From contig DAOSPF010000091.1 in the NCBI GenBank assembly GCA_035374585.1, positions 1 through 10,667 of the forward strand: a stretch of 10,667 nucleotides of DNA. Direction: 5' to 3'. The position numbers were made by a program, and so were the translations under genes. Below, piece by piece: positions 1 through 6,434 of the stretch. Origin of the DNA: JAKPQD01 sp029572965 (GTDB taxonomy: Bacteria > Bacteroidota > Bacteroidia > Bacteroidales > DTGW01). The notes beneath the pieces were generated by a model, which was given only the letters and a program-made list of their open reading frames with translations, was not told the origin of the DNA and made no database searches. Within the stretch, counting starts at the first letter, position 1; the number at the start of each line of letters is the position of its first letter.

Positions 1-545
1 ATAAATATTTTGGAAAAAACCATTGGCGCGCGCTGACAGTTATTTCGCTGGGTATCGGCCAGGGAGAAATACTGCTTACGCCTCTGCAGCTTGCCAATTT
101 TGCCGCCGTCATTGCCAACAGAGGCTATTATTATACTCCACACATTGTGAAAGCCATAGGCAAAGAGACTAATTATACCAAAAAATACCTGAAAAAAAAT
201 TCGGCCACCGTGGCTCCTCACTATTTTGATTACATTGTGGAAGCCATGTATGCCGTGGTTGAAGGCGGTACGGCACATAATGTGAGGATGGACAGCATCA
301 AGGTATGCGGCAAGACAGGCACTGCCCAGAATGCCGGCAAGAATCACTCTATTTTTATCGCGTTTGCCCCCAAAGACAATCCGCAGATTGCCATAGCTGC
401 CGTGGTTGAAAACTCGGGATATGGCGCTACCTGGGCCGCGCCGGTGGTAAGCCTGATGATTGAAAAATATCTTACCCGCAAAGTAAAACGGCCCGAGCTG
501 GAAAAAGAAATCATGGAGTCGAAATTAATTGATAAAAACCAATGA
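1..545 (+). CDS. mrdA: Penicillin-binding protein 2, C-terminal part (5' end outside window)
   Basis: This is the end of the transpeptidase domain of the elongation-specific class B penicillin-binding protein, a membrane-anchored periplasmic enzyme that cross-links peptidoglycan with RodA. The reading frame is open from base 3, so the gene begins before the window. The visible protein carries the family segment IGQGEILLTPLQLANFAA near its start, then NRGYYYTPH, then the active-site KTGTAQN motif (codon K at 312), where KTG is the third conserved transpeptidase motif. The catalytic SxxK and SxN motifs lie upstream and are not visible. The stop overlaps the rodA start as ATGA, which suggests translational coupling. 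Composition is moderate in G+C, unlike the AT-rich DNA further along. Identification is secure; only the N-terminal extent is unknown. Confidence 0.95.
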   Translation, partial: KYFGKNHWRALTVISLGIGQGEILLTPLQLANFAAVIANRGYYYTPHIVKAIGKETNYTKKYLKKNSATVAPHYFDYIVEAMYAVVEGGTAHNVRMDSIKVCGKTGTAQNAGKNHSIFIAFAPKDNPQIAIAAVVENSGYGATWAAPVVSLMIEKYLTRKVKRPELEKEIMESKLIDKNQ

Positions 546-1804
546 GCACCTCGCGAAATACCAAGGCCAATATTGACTGGGTGCTGATAGTGCTGTATGT
601 GTTTTTTTGCCTGGTGGGCCTGCTGAATATCTATTCGGCTGGCTATACCGAGGAGCACAAGGTTTTTTTTGATTTTACGCAGGAACACGGTAAACAAATG
701 ATATGGTTGGCGGCAGCACTGGTGGTGGCCTTATGCGTGATGGTGATTGATGCGCGGTTTTTTTCCACTTTTGCTTATATCATTTATGGGATGGCCATCC
801 TCTTGCTCATTGTAACTCTGTTTGCCGGCAAGGAGATACACGGCTCCCGCTCGTGGATTGTCATCAGCGAATCGGTGAGGTTTCAGCCACTGGAACTGGC
901 AAAGTTTGCCACCAACCTGGCGCTGGCAAAATTTCTGAGCCGCATAGATATCAGGATACAGGACCTGTCGACGCGACTGAATGCCTTTGCATTACTGGCA
1001 GTTCCGGTAATCATCATTTTGTTGCAAAACGAAACCGGGTCGATGCTGGTTTTTGCGGCATTTATTTTTGTTCTTTACCGCGAAGGATTGTCGGGCAACG
1101 TACTGATAATAGGTTTTGCCACAATATTTTTGTTTATCTTTTCTTTGTTGATCAATAAGTTTATTGTCAGTGGTTTTATTTTGGCTGTTGCCGTGTTGTT
1201 GTTCTTTTTTATCAGAAGGAGCCGGAAAAATATCATGAATTATTCCTTGATTGTGGCCGGTGTCATAGCCTTTGTTTTTAGCGTGAATCTTATTTATGAG
1301 CATGCGCTGCAGCCGCACCAGCAAAAACGTATTGATGTGTTACTGGGGAAAATTTCCGACGTAAAAGACGCCGGTTATAATGTCAATCAGTCGAAGATTG
1401 CCATAGGGTCGGGTGGTTTTTTTGGAAAAGGCTTTTTGCATGGCACACAAACCAAATTTAAATTTGTTCCGGAGCAGAACACCGATTTTATTTTTTGCAC
1501 CATAGGGGAGGAATGGGGCTTTGTGGGCAGCATTCTGGTTTTGGGGATGTTTGTATTTTTTATCATCCGGATACTTTTTGTTGCCGAGCGGCAACGTTCG
1601 GCCTATAGCCGCATTTATGGCTACGGCCTGGCTTCGATAATATTTTTTCATGTGCTGATCAATATTGGCATGACCATAGGGTTGGCTCCCGTTGTAGGTA
1701 TACCTTTGCCTTTTATAAGCTATGGCGGTTCTTCGCTGCTGGCTTTTACCCTGCTGTTGTTTGTGTTTATAAAACAGGATGCCAGCAGGATGCAGGTGTT
1801 GTAA
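542..1804 (+). CDS. rodA: RodA, SEDS-family peptidoglycan glycosyltransferase
   Basis: RodA polymerises lipid II into glycan strands in the inner membrane and works in complex with PBP2 in cell elongation. The 420-residue protein is highly hydrophobic with about ten membrane segments. Family landmarks are NETGSMLVF (around residue 163), FGKGFLHGTQ, the TDFIF segment with a conserved aspartate at about residue 315, GEEWGFVGS, and PLPFISYGGSS at about 388-398. The start ATG overlaps the mrdA stop by 4 nt, the usual arrangement of this pair. The protein is somewhat longer than the roughly 370 residues of E. coli RodA; the extra length appears to lie in the middle, in the hydrophobic stretch around residues 185-260. 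It appears to be the last gene of the core operon: the next gene is about 285 nt away behind its own promoter-like box and has a different composition. No strong terminator follows; there is only a weak AAAAC/GTTTT stem at 1803-1817. Confidence 0.95.
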   Translation: MSTSRNTKANIDWVLIVLYVFFCLVGLLNIYSAGYTEEHKVFFDFTQEHGKQMIWLAAALVVALCVMVIDARFFSTFAYIIYGMAILLLIVTLFAGKEIHGSRSWIVISESVRFQPLELAKFATNLALAKFLSRIDIRIQDLSTRLNAFALLAVPVIIILLQNETGSMLVFAAFIFVLYREGLSGNVLIIGFATIFLFIFSLLINKFIVSGFILAVAVLLFFFIRRSRKNIMNYSLIVAGVIAFVFSVNLIYEHALQPHQQKRIDVLLGKISDVKDAGYNVNQSKIAIGSGGFFGKGFLHGTQTKFKFVPEQNTDFIFCTIGEEWGFVGSILVLGMFVFFIIRILFVAERQRSAYSRIYGYGLASIIFFHVLINIGMTIGLAPVVGIPLPFISYGGSSLLAFTLLLFVFIKQDASRMQVL

Positions 1805-1877
1805 AACAAGGTGTTTTAGGGTTATCGGATATTTCTTGAAAAAAAGTTAAAATATCTTTACGCTAATTAATTATTTA

Positions 1878-1885
1878 TATATTTG
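1878..1885 (+). promoter_or_regulatory. Bacteroidota-type -7 promoter box (TATATTTG)
   Basis: TATATTTG is an exact match to the TAnnTTTG -7 element recognised by the primary sigma factor of Bacteroidota. It lies about 200 nt upstream of the lipoprotein gene start at 2089, in AT-rich DNA after rodA. No convincing TTG -33 element was found at the usual spacing of about 19-21 nt, so the call rests on the -7 box alone. If used, the transcript would have a long 5' leader. Confidence 0.4.
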
Positions 1886-1923
1886 TGGGTAACATTATAT
1901 GAGCTTTATAGTTGATCGCAAAT

Positions 1924-1940
1924 GTTTACATGCGTTTACA
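1924..1940 (+). repeat. Direct repeat of GTTTACA, 10-nt period
   Basis: GTTTACA occurs at 1924-1930 and again at 1934-1940, so the starts are 10 nt apart, close to one helical turn. The pair lies about 40 nt downstream of the putative -7 box at 1878. It could be a binding site for a regulator that docks on one face of the DNA, but two short AT-rich heptamers can also arise by chance. Confidence 0.25.
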
Positions 1941-2053
1941 AATGGATTTAATAAAAATTTAAAACACTGACCTTTAAATAATTATAATTATAAAAACAGA
2001 TTGCTGCTACGACAAAACTATAGTAAAAATAACAGTAATAGGTTAGCAGAAGC

Positions 2054-2068
2054 GTTAGCGTTCATTGG
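2054..2068 (+). repeat. Left arm of inverted repeat flanking the lipoprotein gene
   Basis: GTTAGCGTTCATTGG lies 20 nt upstream of the lipoprotein start codon. Its reverse complement recurs at 3122-3137 with one extra base and one substitution, as GTTAGCGTTTCGTTGG. A second GTTAGC lies just upstream at 2042-2047. The pair encloses the gene and little else, so it may mark the ends of an inserted unit. Confidence 0.5.
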
Positions 2069-2088
2069 CAAAACAAAAATTCTCTATT

Positions 2089-3042
2089 ATGAAAAATGTA
2101 AAATACTTTGCCGCTGTTATTATTTTATCATTCTTGGTTTATAGTTGCAAAAAAGTTACAACTCCCAGTTTGACAACAAATGAAGTCACGTGTGTGACAC
2201 TAAAAACTGCTACTTGTGGAGGAAATATTACTGATGACGGAGGTGCGGCAATTACCGCAAGAGGGGTATGTTGGAGTACTAATCAAACACCAACAGTTGA
2301 GGAAAATAATACTACAGATGGTGCAGAAACTGGTAGTTATACAAGTGATATTTCCGGATTATCAGAAAATACTACTTATTATGTTCGCGCATATGCGACA
2401 AATAGTGAGGGAACAAGTTATGGAGAAACTGTTTCATTTATGACTCAAAACTATGGACCAACAGTAACTGACATTGATGGTAATGTTTATCATACAGTAC
2501 ATATTGGCACACAGATATGGATGATGGAGAATTTAAATGTAACACATTATCGTAATGGAGATCAAATTCCTAATGTAATAAATAATTCAGCATGGAGCGT
2601 TCTTACAACAGGTGCAAGATGTTATTGGAATAATGACTCTGCTTCAGCTGCCCCGGTTTATGGTGCTTTATATAATTGGTATGCGGTTGATGATAACAGA
2701 AATCTTTGTCCCATAGGTTGGCATATTCCAACTGATTCCGAATGGACAGTACTTTTTGATTATTTGGGTGGCGAAACAATTGCCGGTTTCAAATTAAAAA
2801 GTACTTCATGGATACCAGGCTCTGGTAATAACAGCAGTGGCTTCACAGCGATAGCCGGTGGGTTACGATACAATAATGGGGATTACGATGGCGCGGGTAT
2901 ACATGGTTTATGGTGGACAGCAACAGAGTATAATGCGCAAAGTGCAAGGTACTGTTACTTGACTTCTCTTAACTCAGGAGCGCACAGTTCTGCAACCACC
3001 AAGCTTGCAGGCCATAGTGTCAGGTGTGTCAAGGATTTCTAA
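2089..3042 (+). CDS. Lipoprotein with FN3-like and Fib_succ_major domains
   Basis: This is a predicted cell-envelope lipoprotein of unknown function. I chose the ATG at 2089 over a TTG at 2065 because it places a normal signal peptide at the very N-terminus: a basic start (MKNVKY), a hydrophobic core, and a lipobox ending VYSC with the lipidated cysteine at residue 20. Residues about 25-117 resemble the fibronectin-III-like module common in Bacteroidota surface proteins (RGVCWST, TTYYVRAYATNSEGTSYG). Residues about 125-316 match the Fibrobacter succinogenes major paralogous domain: DIDGNVYHTVHIGTQIWMMENL, YGALYNWYAV, CPIGWHIPTDSEW, GLWWTATEY, and the closing SVRCVKD. The length of 317 residues is typical for such a two-domain protein. 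A sampled 60-nt segment has about 35% G+C against 47% in rodA. The domain is assigned to surface or secreted proteins, but no biochemical activity is established. Confidence 0.88.
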   Translation: MKNVKYFAAVIILSFLVYSCKKVTTPSLTTNEVTCVTLKTATCGGNITDDGGAAITARGVCWSTNQTPTVEENNTTDGAETGSYTSDISGLSENTTYYVRAYATNSEGTSYGETVSFMTQNYGPTVTDIDGNVYHTVHIGTQIWMMENLNVTHYRNGDQIPNVINNSAWSVLTTGARCYWNNDSASAAPVYGALYNWYAVDDNRNLCPIGWHIPTDSEWTVLFDYLGGETIAGFKLKSTSWIPGSGNNSSGFTAIAGGLRYNNGDYDGAGIHGLWWTATEYNAQSARYCYLTSLNSGAHSSATTKLAGHSVRCVKDF

Positions 3043-3121
3043 GCTATTTGATTATTACAGAGACGCAATCGATTTTTTTTATTTAAATACAAATTACAAT
3101 GCGAAAAAAAAGAGTGGATAA

Positions 3122-3137
3122 CCAACGAAACGCTAAC
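3122..3137 (-). repeat. Right arm of inverted repeat flanking the lipoprotein gene
   Basis: Read on the minus strand this is GTTAGCGTTTCGTTGG, which matches the left arm at 2054-2068 apart from one inserted T and one A/G substitution. It starts about 80 nt after the lipoprotein stop codon and immediately precedes the long imperfect hairpin. Confidence 0.5.
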
Positions 3138-3169
3138 ACATAGAGCGATAGCCGAAAAGCCCTTGCCAA

Positions 3170-3205
3170 AAAAGCCCGAAAAGAGGAACACTCTTTCGGG
3201 CTTTT
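3170..3205. terminator. Strong hairpin, candidate (possibly bidirectional) terminator
   Basis: The left arm AAAAGCCCGAAAAGAG (3170-3185) pairs with CTCTTTCGGGCTTTT (3191-3205) as 15 base pairs with a single bulged A and a GAACA loop. A-rich left and T-rich right edges are the shape of a bidirectional intrinsic terminator, and it would end transcription of the lipoprotein gene. The right arm extended to 3216 can also pair with an alternative left arm at 3145-3162 (GCGATAG then CCGAAAAGCCC, pairing with GGGCTTTTCGG and CTATTGC around one bulged T and one G-T wobble). The element is therefore more complex than a simple terminator. Confidence 0.5.
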
Positions 3206-3355
3206 CGGTCTATTGCCTGTTCGGCGACCCCGGCATTACTGTTTTAAACGTAGGGGATAAAGTAGCTGGTTTTTCAATGGTTGTGTCAGCGATGAAGATT
3301 TTTTATTTCCTCCAAAAATATACAATAAATAAATTTTTCCTCTAACATTAATTTA

Positions 3356-3363
3356 TATATTTG
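3356..3363 (+). promoter_or_regulatory. Bacteroidota-type -7 promoter box (TATATTTG) before the hsd operon
   Basis: This is an exact TAnnTTTG match about 280 nt upstream of hsdM and the best promoter candidate for the operon. It sits in the same 14-base context (ATTTATATATTTGT) as the box at 1878. No clear -33 TTG was found. The leader between this box and hsdM includes a short palindrome, so long-leader regulation is possible. A weaker start closer to hsdM cannot be excluded. Confidence 0.4.
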
Positions 3364-3521
3364 TCGGAGACAATAAATAAACCTAAAATGCTAAAAAAGG
3401 AGTCGGGTGTAAGTGTAAAAAGATAACGACAAAGTTGACAATTTGCTATTTAAAGAAAAAGGAAAAAGAAATATTGAACACCCAACGCACAAAACAGCTC
3501 ATTTGCAGGCTGTATAATTTG

Positions 3522-3537
3522 TCCCGATTTATCGGGA
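3522..3537. repeat. Short perfect palindrome (TCCCGATTTATCGGGA)
   Basis: Two 7-nt arms, TCCCGAT and ATCGGGA, flank a TT loop. It lies in the leader about 105 nt before hsdM. Short CCCGAT/ATCGGG palindromes of this kind are, from memory, frequent intergenic repeats in Bacteroidota genomes, so it may be a genome-wide repeat rather than an operator for this operon. Confidence 0.45.
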
Positions 3538-3641
3538 AGGCGATAATCGCAATTAAAGCTTGCTAAAGAGATGCAATTTTGCTTACGCACCCGTGCTAAA
3601 ATGCTGCTTTTGAGATTTAATTGAAAATTGAATGTATAAGA

Positions 3642-6434
3642 ATGAGACAAACTAAAATAACACTATCGCAACTTGAAGATTTCTTATTAAAAGCTTGTGA
3701 TATTTTGCGTGGAAAAATGGACGCTTCGGAGTTTAAGGAGTTCATTTTCGGTATACTATTTTTAAAACGTTTATCCGACGAATTCGAGGTGGCAACAGCC
3801 CAAGTTAAAAAAAAATTTAAGCACTTATCACTTGAACAATTACAAGAATTATTGGATGATCCAATAACCTATAAACCATACACTAATTTCTACGTTCCCC
3901 CTCGTGCCCGTTGGAACAACAGTTGGATTGAAAAAACTGAAGATGATAAAGGTGAAGTTAAAGAAATTTACCGACCAGCGTTGCGTGATGCAAAAACCGG
4001 AGTTGGTAGTTTGTTAAATAAAGCTTTACATGCGGTAGAAGATGCCAATGCGGATTTATTGAGCAACGTACTTAAAGGAATTGACTTCAATATTAAAAAA
4101 GGTAAATCATCGCTGCCCGACCAGCGTTGGATTGATTTGATAAATCACTTCAACAGCGAATTGCCTGCACTTGTAAACGATAATTTTGAGTTCCCCGATT
4201 TGTTGGGTGCTGCTTATGAATACCTGATTAAGTATTTTGCTGATAGTGCCGGAAAAAAGGGTGGAGAATTTTACACCCCAAATCAGGTGGTGCGCTTACT
4301 TGTACAATTGTTGAAGCCAAAAGAAGGAATGGAAATTTATGACCCGACTGTTGGGTCCGGTGGTATGCTCATTCAAAGTTTGCAGTACGTTGAAGAACAA
4401 GGACAGAATGGCCGAAACCTGATGTTATACGGACAAGAGAGTAATCCTACCACATGGATTATTTGCCGGATGAACATGATTTTGCATAACATTACTTCAT
4501 CAACCATTGAAGACGGTGACACGCTCGAAGACCCTAAAAACCTGAAAGATGGTTCGTGGCAAAAGTTTGATATGGTAATTGCCAATCCTCCGTTTAGCCA
4601 AAATTACAGCAAGGCAAACATGAAATTTCAAAACCGTTTTGCGTATGGTTTTGCTCCCGAAACAGGTAAAAAGGCGGATTTAATGTTTGTGCAACACATG
4701 ATTGCCAGTCTTAATTCAAAAGGACGAATGGCAACCATTATGCCCCACGGTGTATTGTTCCGAGGTAGTGCCGAAAAAGTAATTCGTAAAGGAATTGTTG
4801 ATGCCAATTTGATTGAAGCCATTATCAGTTTACCCCCTGCATTATTTTATGGTACTGGTATTCCGGCTTGCGTATTGGTAATCAACAAAAACAAAGACGA
4901 AAAACTCAAAAACAAAATCTTCTTTATCAATGCCGATGCCGAGTATGGCGAGGGCAAAGTGCAAAACTTCTTACGCCCCGAGGACATTGAAAAGATTGAT
5001 TATGTGTTTACCCACAAAATAGAAATACCCAAATACAGCAAGCTGGTTGACAATAAAACCATTGCCGACGAACACGATTACAACCTGAACATTCGCCGTT
5101 ATGTGGACAATACTCCCGAACCTGAACCCGAAGATGTAAAAGCCCATTTAACTGGTGGAGTGCCAACCATAGAAATAGAAAGCCAAAAATTGCAATACGA
5201 TAAATTTAAATTTCAGGCAACCGAAATCTTTAAAGCCTACAAAGAAAACTATCAGGAGTTTAAGGAAACTATTACTGATAAATCGCTTATTAAAACCAAC
5301 GCTGAAGAAAACAAAAACGTTACGGCTACCATTGCCGATATGCAGCAAGCCGTTGACAATTGGTGGTTGCAAGCCCGTGATGAGTTCTCGAAAATTGCAG
5401 CACAACCAAAACATGCTGATAAAAAGAGTGACGAAGTAAACGACCCCATGGCAGCCTATCTTACTTTAGGCGGTACAAAAATGCCTAAGGTTAGGCAGGA
5501 GCTTATTTCTTCTTTGAAAACAGTTTTAATTTCTAAAAAGGTACTTGACGAATTTCAAGTTGCTGGAGTTTTCGTAAACTGGTGGAGCAATATAAAATAC
5601 GACCTGAAAACCATTGCCACCATTGGCTGGGTGCCAAGCCTGGTGCCTAAAGAATATTTTATTGAAACCTATTTCAAAGCCGAACAAACAGCCATACAGG
5701 AAGCTGAAAACTTGATTGGAGAAAAAGAAAGTGCCTTACAGGAAGCCATTGAAGCGATAGAGTATGAACCCGAGGAAACCGAAGAAGGCAAAGAACCCGA
5801 AGAAGCAACCGCTAAAGTAATAAAAGACTATTTGTCAGCACAAATAAAGGATTTAAAAACACAGGCAGGTGCTGAAAAAGAACTGAAAGAGCTAACCGAT
5901 ACCCTCGAAGGCATTAAAACCATTGAAAAGGAAATAAAAGAAGCCAAAGACAAGGTAAAAGAACTGCAAGCCGATTTAGAGCGCAAAATAGAATACAAAA
6001 TGTACGGTGTGGACGATGCCAAAGAGGATATAAAAAACCTATTGGCTCATACACAAAAACGAATTGAAGAACTGGAAACACAAGGTGAACCCGAAGCCAA
6101 AAAAGAAAAGGCGGCTTATACCAAAACCTTAAAAGCCTTGCAAGCCGACAGCCTGAAAATGCAAGAAAAGCTAAAAGGTTTAGACGCATTCCTCGAAAGC
6201 ATTGGCGGCATAATTACCCCCGAAGAGTGCAAAACCCTTATACTGCAAAAACACAACAGCTTGGTTCAACAGGAATTGCTCAAATACCTGAATGCCGAAA
6301 AACGGACTTTAATTGCCGGCATTGAAAAGCTTTGGGACAAATACAAAGTAACTTCTCAGAACTTAGAGAACAAGCGTAAAGACTCATTAACCAAATTAAA
6401 CCAGTTTCTAACCGATTTAAAGTATTTGAGCTAA
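3642..6434 (+). CDS. hsdM: Type I restriction-modification DNA methyltransferase subunit HsdM with long coiled-coil tail
   Basis: HsdM transfers methyl groups from S-adenosylmethionine to the N6 of adenine, as M2S with HsdS, protecting host DNA. I chose the ATG at 3642, giving 930 residues that begin MRQTKITLSQLEDFLLKACD, a normal HsdM N-terminus. A TTG at 3621 would add seven residues. Residues about 5-165 form the helical HsdM N-domain (KEFIFGILFLKRLSDEFE). The methyltransferase core follows with GGEFYTPNQVVRLL, the SAM-binding motif DPTVGSGG at about 234-241, and the catalytic NPPF at about 315-318. The core ends near residue 500. The remaining 430 or so residues are unusual for classical HsdM of about 500 residues: a tryptophan-containing helical part (WWLQARDEF, WWSNIKYDLKTI), then an acidic Glu/Lys-rich probable coiled coil at about 680-850, and a helical end near LVQQELLKYLNAEKRTLI. 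Longer HsdM proteins with such tails are known. The stop overlaps hsdS by one base (TAATG). Confidence 0.93.
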   Translation: MRQTKITLSQLEDFLLKACDILRGKMDASEFKEFIFGILFLKRLSDEFEVATAQVKKKFKHLSLEQLQELLDDPITYKPYTNFYVPPRARWNNSWIEKTEDDKGEVKEIYRPALRDAKTGVGSLLNKALHAVEDANADLLSNVLKGIDFNIKKGKSSLPDQRWIDLINHFNSELPALVNDNFEFPDLLGAAYEYLIKYFADSAGKKGGEFYTPNQVVRLLVQLLKPKEGMEIYDPTVGSGGMLIQSLQYVEEQGQNGRNLMLYGQESNPTTWIICRMNMILHNITSSTIEDGDTLEDPKNLKDGSWQKFDMVIANPPFSQNYSKANMKFQNRFAYGFAPETGKKADLMFVQHMIASLNSKGRMATIMPHGVLFRGSAEKVIRKGIVDANLIEAIISLPPALFYGTGIPACVLVINKNKDEKLKNKIFFINADAEYGEGKVQNFLRPEDIEKIDYVFTHKIEIPKYSKLVDNKTIADEHDYNLNIRRYVDNTPEPEPEDVKAHLTGGVPTIEIESQKLQYDKFKFQATEIFKAYKENYQEFKETITDKSLIKTNAEENKNVTATIADMQQAVDNWWLQARDEFSKIAAQPKHADKKSDEVNDPMAAYLTLGGTKMPKVRQELISSLKTVLISKKVLDEFQVAGVFVNWWSNIKYDLKTIATIGWVPSLVPKEYFIETYFKAEQTAIQEAENLIGEKESALQEAIEAIEYEPEETEEGKEPEEATAKVIKDYLSAQIKDLKTQAGAEKELKELTDTLEGIKTIEKEIKEAKDKVKELQADLERKIEYKMYGVDDAKEDIKNLLAHTQKRIEELETQGEPEAKKEKAAYTKTLKALQADSLKMQEKLKGLDAFLESIGGIITPEECKTLILQKHNSLVQQELLKYLNAEKRTLIAGIEKLWDKYKVTSQNLENKRKDSLTKLNQFLTDLKYLS

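Larger units (their letters stand above)
3043..3641. other. Intergenic stretch of about 600 nt without a convincing gene
   Basis: This stretch separates the lipoprotein gene from the restriction-modification operon. It holds the right arm of an inverted repeat (3122-3137), a strong hairpin (3170-3205), a TATATTTG promoter-like box (3356-3363), a weak ACAGC/GCTGT stem (3494-3513) and a short palindrome (3522-3537). A possible 60-codon frame at 3163-3345 overlaps the hairpin and shows no family features, so I do not call it. A T-run at 3072-3080 has no stem in front of it. Confidence 0.6.

Noticed and set aside
344..697. Minus-strand open frames opposite mrdA/rodA, hsdM and the 659-aa gene
   Set aside because: All lie opposite clearly coding sequence, have low-complexity or composition-driven proteins, and show no family motifs.
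853..1158. Plus-strand out-of-frame reading inside rodA
   Set aside because: It overlaps the conserved membrane-protein frame and its translation has no coherent features.
2065..2088. TTG start for the lipoprotein
   Set aside because: It would put eight residues before the signal peptide and overlaps the inverted-repeat arm; the ATG at 2089 gives a normal lipoprotein signal.
3163..3345. Possible 60-codon gene after the lipoprotein
   Set aside because: Its first 15 codons lie in the hairpin, the protein has no recognisable features, and its tail is just AT-rich DNA before the promoter box.
3388..3426. 12-codon frame after the TATATTTG box before hsdM
   Set aside because: Too short to call as a gene, and no repeated codon pattern typical of an attenuator leader peptide was seen.
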